Of a DNA stretch of 64,000 bases, positions 1 to 10,299 are shown one piece after another. Below the pieces are notes generated by a model. The model ran no database searches, was not told the origin of the DNA, and saw only the letters and a program-made list of their open reading frames with translations. Each line of letters begins with the position of its first letter. The stretch's first letter is position 1. This stretch comes from Rhabdophis nuchalis (lineage: Eukaryota; Chordata; Lepidosauria; Squamata; Natricidae): positions 46,127,110 through 46,191,109 of the forward strand of contig CM077647.1 in assembly GCA_039707465.1 (NCBI GenBank), written 5' to 3'. A program made the translations under genes and the position numbers.

Positions 1-236
1 CTGGACCGATTTACCTCAATTTTTCACACAATGTTCACAAGGACTTCGGATAATAGAATACCAACTCATTTTGTGCCTAGCACACGTGTGTCATGTGCAA
101 GGTACACAAATGTAAAATGTACCCACTGAAAATCCCTGTAACTCCTCCCACCTGGCATTTCCAACAGTCAGTTCCTCAAAAAGACTGTACGGAGGCCTCT
201 TAGGGCCAAAAAGGCACTGAGATAGCAAACTCCCAG
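1..236. other. Unassigned intronic DNA
   Basis: I see no gene or recognisable repeat here. By position it belongs to the HDAC9 intron that ends at 13606. A (GA)n run begins at about 246, just beyond its right edge. Confidence 0.4.
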
Positions 237-1499
237 GTGGCCCATAGAGAGAGAGAGAGAGAGAGGAAGAAATACAGTTTAACAAAAAGAAGGACTAAGG
301 GTGACATGATAGCAGTCTTCCAATATCTCAGAGGCTGCCACAAAGAAGAGGAAGTCAAGCTATTCTCCAAAGCACATGAGGGCAGAACAAGAAGCAATGG
401 GTGGAAACTAATCAAGGAGAGAAGCAACTTAGAACTGAGGAGAAATTTCCTGACAGTTAGAACAATTAATCAGTGGAAGAAGCTTGCCTCCAGAAGTTGT
501 GAATGCCCCAATACTGGAAGTCTTTAAGAAGATGTTAGGCAGCCATTTGTCTGAAATGGTATAGGGCTTCCTGCCTAGGCAGGCAGTTGGACTAGATGAC
601 CTCCAAGGTCCCTTCCAACTCTGCTATTGTATTATTGTATTACAGTAAGTAAGTAGATAGGGGAATAGAGAGAGAGGGAGAAATACAGTTTAATTTATTT
701 TTATTATTATTTACAATTATATACCGCCCTATCTCCCAAAGGACTCTAATAAAAGAGGGACTAGGGGGGACAGGATAGCAGCCTTCCAATATCTCAGGGG
801 TTGCCACAAAGAAGAGGGAATCAAGCTATTCTCCAAAGCACCTGAGGGCAGAACAAGAAGCAATGGGTGGAAACTAATCAAGGAGAGAAGCAACTTAGAA
901 CTGAGGAGAAATTTCCTGACAGTTAGAACAATTAATCAGTGGAAGAAGCTTGCCTCCAGAAGTTGTGAATGCCCCAATACTGGAAGTCTTTAAGAAGATG
1001 TTAGGCAGCCATTTGTCTGAAATGGTATAGGGCTTCCTGCCTAGGCAGGCAGTTGGACTAGATGACCTCCAAGGTCCCTTCCAACTCTGCTATTGTATTA
1101 TTGTATTACAGTAAGTAAGTAGATAGGGGAATAGAGAGAGAGGGAGAAATACAGTTTAATTTATTTTTATTATTATTTACAATTATATACCGCCCTATCT
1201 CCCAAAGGACTCTAATAAAAGAGGGACTAGGGGGGACAGGATAGCAGCCTTCCAATATCTCAGGGGTTGCCACAAAGAAGAGGGAATCAAGCTATTCTCC
1301 AAAGCACCTGAGGGCAGAACAAGAAGCAATGAGTGGAAACTAATCAAGGAGAGAAGCAACTTAGAACTGAGGAGAAATTTCCTGACAGTTAGAACAATTA
1401 ACCAGTGGAATAGAAGTTGCCTCCAGAAGTTGTGAATGCCCCAACACTGCAAGTCTTTAAGAAGATGTTGGATAGCCATTTGTCTGAAATGGTATAGGG
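237..1499 (+). repeat. Tandem array of CR1 LINE 3' ends, 466-bp period
   Basis: The conserved CR1 3' terminal region occurs three times. It runs from a stretch encoding the end of the reverse transcriptase ORF through 'ggtatagggcttcctgcc' to 'ccttccaactctgc'. The second and third copies are set exactly 466 bp apart: 'agatagggga' starts at 655 and again at 1121. They differ at only a few bases. Each unit also carries a short antisense CR1/L3 tail ('ataccgccctatctcccaaa', near 721 and 1187) and GA-rich simple sequence. So the unit that was duplicated is a composite junction rather than one LINE. The first copy (about 290-654) matches the second over its 3' 300 bp and diverges upstream. Confidence 0.8.
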
Positions 1500-1840
1500 C
1501 AGTGATGGCTAACCTTTTTTGGCTCGCATGCCAAAAGCAGGGGGAGTGCAAGGGCGATGTGCACAGGTGTGCCACATCCATAATGCTATGTGCATGACCC
1601 CCTGCATTTGGCATGCTTTTTACGCCATCCCCAGGCTCCAGAGGCTTTATAGGAGCCTAGGGAGGGTGAAAACAGCCTTCCCCCACCTCCAGAGGGCAAA
1701 AAACAGCCTCAAAAGAAGGCCTAAATCAGCTGGCCAGGGCACACATACACACTGAAGCTGACAGGGCAATGCCTCGCGTAGCCTAAGAAATGGTTCCGTG
1801 TGCCACCTGTGGCACCCGTGCCATAGGTTTGCCATCATGG
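1500..1840. mobile_element. Non-autonomous hAT transposon with 8-bp target duplication
   Basis: The 341-bp element begins CAGTGATGGCTAACC and ends GGTTTGCCATCATGG, which are imperfect terminal inverted repeats of the hAT type. It is flanked by a perfect 8-bp duplication, gtataggg, at 1492-1499 and 1841-1848. The site it interrupts is the conserved CR1 3' end, which resumes directly after the element ('cttcctgcc'). It therefore inserted into the third tandem CR1 copy. It encodes no transposase. A relative lies at 57589-57871. Confidence 0.85.
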
Positions 1841-1925
1841 GTATAGGGCTTCCTGCCTAGGCAGGGAGTTGGACTAGATGACTTCCAAGGTCCCTTCCAA
1901 TTCTGCCATTGTATTATTGTATTAC
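1841..1925 (+). repeat. Remainder of third CR1 3' end
   Basis: This completes the CR1 3' end interrupted by the hAT element: tail sequence ending in 'ttgtattattgtattacag' and running directly into the GTAG/GATA microsatellite field. Tetranucleotide expansion from a CR1 tail is a known feature of snake genomes. Confidence 0.75.
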
Positions 1926-2071
1926 AGTAGGTAGGTAGATAGAGGATAGATAGAGAGGGAGAAATAAGGTAGGTAGGTAGGTGGTTGGGTGGGTGGGTGG
2001 GTGAGTGGGTGGGTGGGTGGGTGGGTGGGTGGGTGGGTGGATGGATGGATGGATGGATGGATGGATGGATG

Positions 2072-2149
<78 letters not shown>

Positions 2150-2890
2150 AACAAAGTAGGTAGGTAGGTAGGTAGGTAGAGGAAGAAAGGAAGAAATATA
2201 GTAGGTAGGTAGGTAGATGGATAGATAGGGAGAAATACAGTAGGTAGGTAGGTAGGTAGAGGGATAGACAGAGAGGGAGAAATACAGTAGGTAGGCAGGT
2301 AGGTAGATAGGGGGATAGATAGAGAGGGAGAAATACAGTAGGTAGGTAGGTAGGTAGAGGGAGAAAGCAAGAAATACAATAGGTAGGTAAGTAGAGGGAT
2401 AGACAGAGAGGAAGAAATACTGTAGGTAGGTAGGTAGGTAGGTAGGTAGGTAGGTGTATAGATAGATAGCGAGAAATACGGTAGGTAGGTAGGTAGAGGA
2501 ATAGAGAACGAGGGAGAAATACAGTAGGTAGGTAGGTAGGGGGATAGATAGGGAGAAATACAGTAGGTAGGTAGGTAGAGGGATAGACAGAGAGGGAGAA
2601 ATACAGTAGGTAGGCAGGTAGGTAGATGGGGGATAGACAGAGAGGGAGAAATACCGTAGGTAGGTAGGTAGGTAGGTAGGTGTATAGATAGCGAGAAATA
2701 CAGTAAGTATGTAGGTAGGTAGGTAGAGGAATAGAGAAAGAGGGAGAAATACAGTAGGTAGGTAGGTAGAGGGATAGAGAGGGGGAAATACAGTAGGTAG
2801 GTAGGTAGATAGAGGGAGAAAGAAAGAAATACAGTAGATAGGTAGGTAGAGGGATAGATAGAGAGGGAGAAATACAGTAGGTAGGTTGGT
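1922..2890. repeat. Complex GTAG / GGTG / GATG / GATA microsatellite field
   Basis: About 970 bp of tetranucleotide repeats. It starts with GTAG, then GGTG (about 1980-2039), GATG (about 2040-2070) and an uninterrupted GATA tract (about 2070-2148). A higher-order pattern of about 50 bp then recurs to 2890: 'gagaaatacagtaggtaggt' followed by 'gatagacagagaggga'-type spacers. The long minus-strand open frame over this tract (YLPT/LSIY repeats) is a low-complexity artefact. GATA repeats are the core of the Bkm satellite first described in snakes. Confidence 0.9.
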
Positions 2891-5430
2891 TGGGGGTTAT
2901 ATGGTGGTTGTGTGTATGTGTGCAGGTGTAGATCTACACACAGTTTGGTTGGCCATTTAACCAGACTGGGCTACAGCAACGCGTGGCCGGGTATAGCAAG
3001 TAGAAAATAAAACTGCTGGCAAACCTGCTGTACAAATTAATTTAAGTTTATAGTTTCCCCATTTACATTTTTATGTTGCAAAAGTATTTTAAAAGTTAGT
3101 TTTGTCTCTTAACAATATAATAAAGGAAATCTGTGCCTATACATCAGTTCTTCCATGAATATTTTAAAATCATGGTGCCTTAATGTATGGATGGAAGACT
3201 AAAGTATTCTAGGTAACATGCTTTGACTCAGCTGTGCCTAGCAACTTTCGGCTCTACTTGCACAGCATAGCGAAAGGCTAGCAAACATCTTGCAGACCAC
3301 TCCTGGGACTCCAATATCACACACACTCATTTGTTTTTAGGAAATATGCACAGGGAAGTACCTGAAGAATATTGTAACAGTGAACTTGCTGGTATTTTAA
3401 GCAACTCATCATTTCTTTTCATTGTTATTACTTCTATGGAATGATAAGAGGTCCATTTTACTATGATAACCACAGCTTCAAATGATATGTAGATGTGTAC
3501 ATTGCATAGGTTAGTCAAGGCATCTGCCAAGAGTCAACGAATTTGAACACCAAAAAAAATATTTTTTTTAAAAGCCAAAGTATTTTTATCCCTACATTGG
3601 TTGTAGCTCAGAGGAGTGCAGGAAGAAAGAAACTCTAAATGAAACTATAGGTGTAAATATAAATCTTTATTTAGCAGAATGCTTTCTCTCAGCTCATATC
3701 TTGCTTTCTGAGTGCATATCCTAGCATTCTTAAATAGTTCTTCCTCTGACTGTGATAAATTTTAGCAGTTATTAGCAGCAATTTTGAAAAACCTATTAGC
3801 ACTGAAGACCCAAAATATGCCGTTTTAATTAGTAAAAATAAACATTTGGGGATTTCTCAGAGAATATTATTTTGATGTCTCTTAAGAGCAATTTACTTTT
3901 AAAACCTCATATTCCTAAATTGATTCTAGAGAGAGAGTCTCTTTGAAAAGAATTACTGAAAAATCTTTTGACAATAACAATTTCACATTTTGATCACATT
4001 TCCTGAACATCCAGTCAGTTGTGCTTGTATCTTTGCTTTTTGAAGTCCATGCTGATTGATAACAGAAGGTTCCTGCAATACTCTGTACTTGGAAAATTCA
4101 AAGTAGTAGAGCCAGATGTTACATCTGAATATCAATTATAGTTTTCTGGGTCTCAAGAGGATTTATAATAAGTTAAGTCAGGGATCAAAATAGCTTCCCT
4201 GATCAAACTCCAATGGGCTATATTGACTGGCAAGAACTTCAGGTTTCCATTGTCACATTTTTGTAATAGAAAAGAAAGTTGCTCAAAATGTAAGATTTGA
4301 AAATTACAATTAATCACAAGGCTTTGTGGGCCAGATTTCAGTTTCAACACAATTTCCTCAGTTTTGTTGAATTTCATTTATTACTTCTGAAATAAAAATG
4401 AAAACAATTTAATGTCATGTCAGATGGATTCTCAGGAGTCCAAAGCCAAAAGACAAAGTGGCTAATTCCTCAAGGTATGCTGTAATTTGTAGGAAATGTA
4501 GCATGTTTCAGAGTCCCTTTGTGACCACAAAATGAAACAGATTAAACATAGTGGCTCACATCCAGAAGTCCTTGCAAACTACATTTAAGGGCCAATGCTA
4601 ATCAGTGCCAAGAGAGTTTTTCCCCAAAGAGAAAATGTGTATCTGTTTTATAAATGAATAATGCTTTAGGATAGAGTTTTATTTGCATGCATAATTCAAA
4701 TGTATTCATCAAAATTATTTATCAAAATTATTGATGTCCTTTTGTTTAGGATGGACAGGAAATTTAGGTACAAGGTTTCAACCAATTTCAAATGTTCAGC
4801 AGAATCCTATGACCAAATTATATTAAGTTATATTTTAATCACTCAATTAAATGATTTTCATGAAATCTGATAACATGAAGAAATTCCCTGCCTCTTTATC
4901 CTTTTCAGAAGAGATCATTTTAGAATACAAACTCATTTATGACTTCTGAGTAACTAGTTTGGGGATTGCAATATAGTAGCAATTTTGAAGGGTCATAAAT
5001 AAATCTGTAGGAAGCAATATCAGGGCAGTTAAATTTTCTACTTTTGAAAAATACTGCTGATTAGAAATTTTCAGAAAAATCTGACCTGCAAGTTATCTTT
5101 ATTTATAAAGTAAATAAATCCTTCCTAATACAAATAGTTATAGAGGAAAACAAATGAACATAATATAAATTATTGTGAAGGATACTAGGATGATATAATG
5201 TGGTAAGAACTACAAAATAGGATAGTTATGGCCAGTTGAGAAATTTTGTGAGCATTTCCAAAATACATAACTATGTCCACATCTCCATCTTCAGAAATAC
5301 TGCTTGAAATCTTGCAGATTACCAACCAGTTATGATAGCTCAAGGAACTCAACCTTTCCAGACCTATTTTGAGAACATGATTGTCAGCTGTCTCCCAAAA
5401 CATATGCCTCAGAAGGATTTTTTATTTTTA
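2891..5430. other. HDAC9 intron, no gene seen
   Basis: AT-rich DNA without a convincing coding region or recognisable repeat. The short open frames have no family resemblance. It lies inside the HDAC9 intron. Confidence 0.5.
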
Positions 5431-5435
5431 TCTTA

Positions 5436-5560
5436 TTTTGTGCCTTTGAGTCAGTCTTGATTTTTGGCCACTGCTGAAGCTCTTGGCAAGTCCTGAGGTT
5501 TTCCTGGCAACATTTTCAGAAGTGGTTTGTCATTGCCTCCTTCTAAGCTTGAGAGAGCGG
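5436..5560 (-). mobile_element. Squamate tRNA-derived SINE (Sauria type), 3' part
   Basis: Read on the minus strand, this matches the body of the squamate SINE seen in the other orientation at 34437-34660. Recognisable pieces are 'ggcaagtcctgaggttttcc', 'cagaagtggtttgtcattgc' and the 'gcctttgagtcagtcttga' end that derives from a Bov-B-like LINE tail. The tRNA-like head is replaced by the GGGA microsatellite that follows. Confidence 0.6.
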
Positions 5561-5630
5561 GGGGAGGGAGGGAGGGAGGGAGAGAGGGAGGGAGGGAGGG
5601 AGGGAGGGAGAGAGAGAGGGGGGCAGGCTG
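5557..5630. repeat. (GGGA)n microsatellite
   Basis: A purine-rich tract of GGGA/GAGA units directly after the SINE fragment. The frames through it (PPSLPPSL-like on the minus strand, REGGREGG-like on the plus strand) are simple-sequence artefacts. Confidence 0.9.
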
Positions 5631-5639
5631 GTTCTCCTG

Positions 5640-7544
5640 CGGCAATTCACAAAGGATCCATATCTATAACGAAAGGAAAGAAACACCCTTGGGTGTAGCC
5701 ACCTACCACTTCAATTTCTTAGACTATCTTAGAGCTGATGGTGGAGCCCAGAGAAATATAGAGAAAGGGAGCTCATGTCTGATGGTGATGCTTTGCATAC
5801 TTCCTATTCTAGCTAACTTCCTATTCATTTTCTTTAATTAAAAGAATTGTCAAAATAAAATAGTTGGGTAAAAAAATCCTTTTACTGACACCAAACAACA
5901 TGATTTTATTTGGTAGGGACATTTTTGCCATAAGAACTAAGTTTGGGACTAGATGATAGATCCTTACCCTTATTCAGTATAAAGTAGCTATTAATATATA
6001 ACAATTATTTTCAAAACATATATACAATTCAAGGCATTGAAAAATGCCTGTTTTTGGCAAATTGCGGAAATTCTGATGTTTCTATTTTTATCTATTTAAT
6101 TTTCTATTTTATTTATATGACCAACTTATAGTTCTTTATGTTTTAACATATCATGACCCAAGTGAAGTAAAATTATTTATATTACAATTAACATAAATAA
6201 TATAAAAATGAAAACGATTAAGCGTTCTCAATCCTATGTCTTTAAATATTAGTGAGATTAATTAGAATGATTGGCCTTCCAAATAAATAGTTAGGCTGAT
6301 TATATGTTCACCTTGTTCATTTTTATAAATACTTGAATCAATTGGTTGTTGCACATTTAGAAGGCAACCATGGATGCTACTGTATACTATTAGTTATCTA
6401 TAAGATTAGCCAAGTTTGGTTAATGAGGTATTGCTTTAATTGCTATGGATTTGTTTAAATAGATTCTAATTAAGCAATTATAGATGAATTCTTGCCAACA
6501 ATTATTGTAAGATCAACACCCACATAATGAAAAGATTAATTATTTAAATGGTTATTTCATGAAGAGTAAATATTAAAACTATTTCTATTTATTTAACACA
6601 CAATTACAATTTAACCCAATGAAAAGTCATACAGTACAATTGTTTTCCTAATGACCTTTTAAGGTAACGATTCTTTACTATTTTATTATTTTTAAAAAAA
6701 CTAAATGTTTTGAAAATCCTAGCCATTTCCTAAAAGAAAATTATATTTTATAATGACATGTTTGAATTAAGATCTGTGGAAAAAAATCTTTCAAAGAAAT
6801 ATTTTTATATGACATTCTTGAGATGGTATTCATTTTCACATTATTCCATTATCCTATTCTGGTATTGTAACACTTGAACTTTGATTAAGCTTCATTTCAT
6901 CAGTGTAATTTAAATATGTTTTAATATAAATGTTTACAGGAAAGAAGGTTTCTATATACAAATGAATGTGTATTGATTTGTTAGCAGACTATTGTCTTGC
7001 AGTACTGTGGATATTTGGATTTGGAGTATCTGAGTAGTATTATTAAATAATACAAATATTACAAATATTCTCATTCTTTTTTGCAAGGACTATTTGCTGA
7101 AGTTCTTTGGTTTCTATACATCTGCTAAATTTTCTAAATTTGAGTTGCAAAAAATTAAATAGTGAACATGTAGAGGATGGCAATTGCTCTTTAGGTTCTT
7201 CCTTAATCTTTTCCCATTTGCTGGCGGCTGATTGAAGACCACTTCAATTGCCAGGTCTCAAGGTGTTATAACTGCACCTGTGAATTACCTTTAATCCTGA
7301 TAGCAGTTATCAAGGCCTGTCATTCCACTTCATGGGCAGTGGTTGTTAAGTTGATAGACTGAAATGGAAGACATCTCCTCCAGAGATAGCTGGTTGTCCT
7401 TGGGTAAGCCTTGCTCTGGCTTACCTTGGACTTGGCAATGCTAGTTCTTCCAGCCCACCTGGGAGTATATATCATGATATCAGAGAAATATGGAGTAGAA
7501 AAAGAGCCAGGGCCAGAGTTCAAAGTCAGTGAAATGAGAACCAG
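5640..7544. other. HDAC9 intron, no gene seen
   Basis: Very AT-rich DNA up to about 7200, with no recognisable element. From about 7200 to 7544 the composition is more balanced. That stretch continues on the far side of the L1 insertion (9590-9720), so it may be part of an old unidentified repeat that the L1 split. Confidence 0.45.
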
Positions 7545-7934
7545 GACTAGCTGCTTTTTTTTTTTTATTGAAAAAGTTTTATTGAGTTTTACAAATTTTT
7601 ATACAAATAGGGCAAGGTAAATAAGGTATTAGAAAGACATTGTGAGAACCTCCATGTCAGAGTCATTGGCCCCAGCCGAGGCTTCATAAAAGAATATATA
7701 ATTAATACAGTAAATTTTCATTTGTACTACAAAGTGGAAAGAGATACAAATATATCATTTTAAAATCTATGCTAACAATCATGTATAAACATCCAAATAA
7801 AAGTTGTACAAAACAAAAATAAAGTCACTTTTGAGTCTTTTGGCAACTGCGTCTTCCTCTCCCTGACCTCCAGTGGGCGAGGCCGTGGCACCCTCCGCTC
7901 TCCCATTTTCATCCTCCAGGATTGAGGAATGTTT

Positions 7935-8696
7935 TTAAAGAAAGGCTTCCGCCTCTGCAATTGTTTTAATTCTCACCCTTCCTCCCTCCCAGAACACCAA
8001 CATCCCCTCTGGCATCACCCACTTGAACCAAATCCCCTTTTTAAATAATCTTTTGGACAAGAAGGAATACTTCCTTCTTATCTCTCTAATCTTTTTCGGG
8101 ACCTGCTTCAAGATGGCAATCACATTCTGCTGGTAAATTAAAGGACTGTCTCTCTGCGCTCTCAGGATCCTTTCCCTTGTTGACCTCCTTACAAATTTAA
8201 TATGGATCTCTCTGGGTACTTCATTTATCCTGGCATATGCTGAATTTATTCTATATATCAGATCAATGTCCCCCCTAATATCTTCTTTGCTCTTTTGTAT
8301 ATAATCTGCTAAAATTGTACACATTAAATCAGTCAAATCTTCATCAGGTGACTCAGGGACGTTCTGAAATCTTAAAAAGTAAGACATCCTTTCAAAATCC
8401 ATTCTAGACATATGACCAGTTAAATCCCCTATTTCATTAGTAAAACTTTTAAGCTCTTCCCTTGTCCCAGCCAACCCCAGCTCCAGACCATCAATCTTTT
8501 GTGTATTTTCCATCAATTTCTTCTGTGTCTCCAAAACTTCTAATTTGGAACTGACATGGTCCTTCCGCATTTCTTTAATTTCTTTCATGATGTTCTGAAG
8601 AGTTTCATCCATTGCTGATAATTTACCGTCCACTTGTGTTTTTTCTGGTAACATTGAAGTGATCTTGGTTTGATGCGTCTGCTTTTTTGAAGCCAT
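7935..8696 (-). CDS. L1 ORF1p-like RNA-binding protein
   Basis: A 253-residue intact protein. The N-terminus is basic (MASKKQTHQTK). Residues about 25-100 are heptad-rich and charged, as in the L1 ORF1p trimerisation coiled coil. Residues about 105-190 resemble the ORF1p RRM domain: RMSYFLRFQNVPE is followed by a segment rich in D and I and by 'YRINS'. The C-terminal domain has the typical 'PREIHIKFVRRSTRERILRA' block and ends in 'VRIKTIAEAEAFL', equivalent to the EEAEAF-like end of L1 ORF1p. In L1 the protein coats its own RNA and acts as a nucleic-acid chaperone. I chose the ATG at 8696 because it opens the frame directly after the 5' UTR. It is mobile-element cargo, not a host gene. Confidence 0.8.
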   Translation of the reverse strand: MASKKQTHQTKITSMLPEKTQVDGKLSAMDETLQNIMKEIKEMRKDHVSSKLEVLETQKKLMENTQKIDGLELGLAGTREELKSFTNEIGDLTGHMSRMDFERMSYFLRFQNVPESPDEDLTDLMCTILADYIQKSKEDIRGDIDLIYRINSAYARINEVPREIHIKFVRRSTRERILRAQRDSPLIYQQNVIAILKQVPKKIREIRRKYSFLSKRLFKKGIWFKWVMPEGMLVFWEGGRVRIKTIAEAEAFL

Positions 8697-9576
8697 AATG
8701 AAAGATTTAAGTCTTTGTCAGTAAAATGGCGTCTGCTGGAGAGGAGTCTGTGAGTCAAGGTGGGAGCAGATTTCGGTGACCAGAGTCACAGTGTCATTTA
8801 ATTATAATCCAGAGAGAAACCAAGTTCTTAAAAACAATCAGGTAAAAAGAAAAAAAAGAAGGCACTTCAGGGAAAGGTCCAATTAATCCATTACATGCAA
8901 TCGTTAGTGAAAAGAGAAAGGCAGTCCCGAACACAAGGGAATGTCAGCAGTTTTCCAAGAAAAGTATGTCTCCTGAGAACAAAGGAACGCCATCTTCCCC
9001 CGCCCATCTGGAAGCCACCGGGAGTTAACAAGCAATAAATTGTCTCATTGTTGCCAGACTTCGATACTAAGTATCCAAAGGTAATACAGGAAAGACTTTC
9101 ACTTATAGTTTAAGAAAATCGGATGTTGATTTCTCCGCTTCCCCAAGCCTGGGGAGCATTTTTAAACGCCGCTTTTTTTCCATTCCATGGGGGGATATTA
9201 CAAACTCCCCCCTCCATCCTCTTTCCAGCTGAAAGTTGCAAGCATTGAAATAATATCACTCACAGTCCACTTTGCAGCCAGAGCCTCGGTGTTGCCTCCA
9301 ACTCCAGCGCTTCAGCTCTTCGTGAAAGCGGCTAGATATTCCGGTCCTCCATCGGCAAAGGGGACGATGCCCCCCCGCGACTCGTTCCCCTACGCCTTGG
9401 TCGAAGCGGGGACCACCACTCTGACCACCGTCGGGGTAGGGGGATTCACCGCAAGCCGCCCGTACAGCAGGAGTCCTTTCAAAGAACTCCCTGCCCCTTG
9501 GGGGGCCGTAGAGGCAACCAAGCGGCGGACGAGTCCCAAGACTCGACTGTCGCCTCCGGCCAACCGGAAGGAAGTT
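8697..9576 (-). promoter_or_regulatory. L1-type 5' UTR / presumed internal promoter
   Basis: This region lies between the 5' end of the element and the ORF1 start. Positions 9190-9576 are strongly GC- and CpG-rich against an AT-rich background. L1 5' UTRs carry an internal promoter, and I infer the same here. Open frames seen through the GC-rich part on both strands have no family signature. Confidence 0.5.
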
Positions 9577-9589
9577 GACTAGCTGCTTT

Positions 9590-10290
9590 CTTGAGGGCAC
9601 TTTGCACAAATGAGATCGGTGGGATATTGTGCATCTGGAAGATATGCACCAAACTGGCTGGGACCTGGACCTCCATCAGATATTCAGCAGATAAAACTGA
9701 TTACATTTTCTGTCTGTCAATATAATTGTAGTCTGTTGTGAAATATTGACCAATTGTTAACTAATTCAGATAATACCCTTGCATGTTACTTTGAATTCTA
9801 AAGAGAAGCAATATAAAATGTAATAAATAAAAATAAAATTGTAATAATAAATAGAGGAGAATTAGCACCATTTTTTTCAATGTTCACAGCCTGATTCTAG
9901 AAGAGTGAACTATTATTTCATTCTTGTATGGATGTATTTATTTAGGACACCAAGCTTGATGACTCAGGAAGTTGTATTTTTTTAAAAAATGACCTAGTTA
10001 ATTTTAGATGCTATTGTTGGAAGCATATCAATGAAAATTAATCAAGAGGCCATAAAAGAACCACAAGGATAAAGTGCAGAACACTGGTGGGTGGGAAAAC
10101 TCTTGGCAACGGCCACTACAAAGTCTTTAATGAGAGGAAAATACATTCTTAAGCAAATTAAAGAGCAGTGGGATGATTAAATGGTAAATAATGGTTATGT
10201 ACTGTCTAAAAGACAGAACAATAGAACATTTGAGTAGTAATATACTGTCAATTTGCTTTGTATATAAATTTGTTTCTGAGAAACTTAATT
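9590..10290. other. HDAC9 intron, no gene seen
   Basis: The first roughly 130 bp continue the sequence interrupted by the L1 insertion. The rest is AT-rich with no recognisable feature. Confidence 0.45.
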
Positions 10291-10299
10291 TATATTTTT

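Larger units (their letters stand above)
7545..9589 (-). mobile_element. Half-L1-like retrotransposon (ORF1 only) with 13-bp target duplication
   Basis: A complete-looking insertion on the minus strand. The 13-bp duplication gactagctgcttt occurs at 7545-7557 and 9577-9589. Inside it, from the 5' end on the minus strand, are a roughly 880-bp GC-rich 5' UTR (9576-8697), an intact ORF1 (8696-7935) and about 375 bp of 3' sequence. The element ends in AATAAA-type signals and a poly(A) tail, seen as the T run at about 7555-7566. There is no ORF2 at all. The layout matches half-L1 (HAL1) elements, known in mammals as L1 relatives that encode only ORF1p and depend on L1 in trans. A full L1 with ORF2 deleted before mobilisation would look the same. 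The intact ORF and perfect duplication suggest a fairly recent insertion. Confidence 0.8.

Noticed and set aside
1783..2379. 198-codon minus-strand open frame rich in YLPT and LSIY
   Set aside because: It is the translation of the GTAG/GATA microsatellite, with no non-repetitive domain.
1922..2890. Regular repeats that might suggest a CRISPR array
   Set aside because: Tetranucleotide units without unique spacers; eukaryotic microsatellite.
3598..3680. 'ggttgtagctcagaggagtg', resembling a tRNA 5' end
   Set aside because: No B box, anticodon stem or acceptor pairing follows within tRNA length.
9187..9609. 131- and 117-codon frames on opposite strands in GC-rich DNA
   Set aside because: They lie in the L1-type 5' UTR, have no family signature, and are open because of CpG-rich composition.
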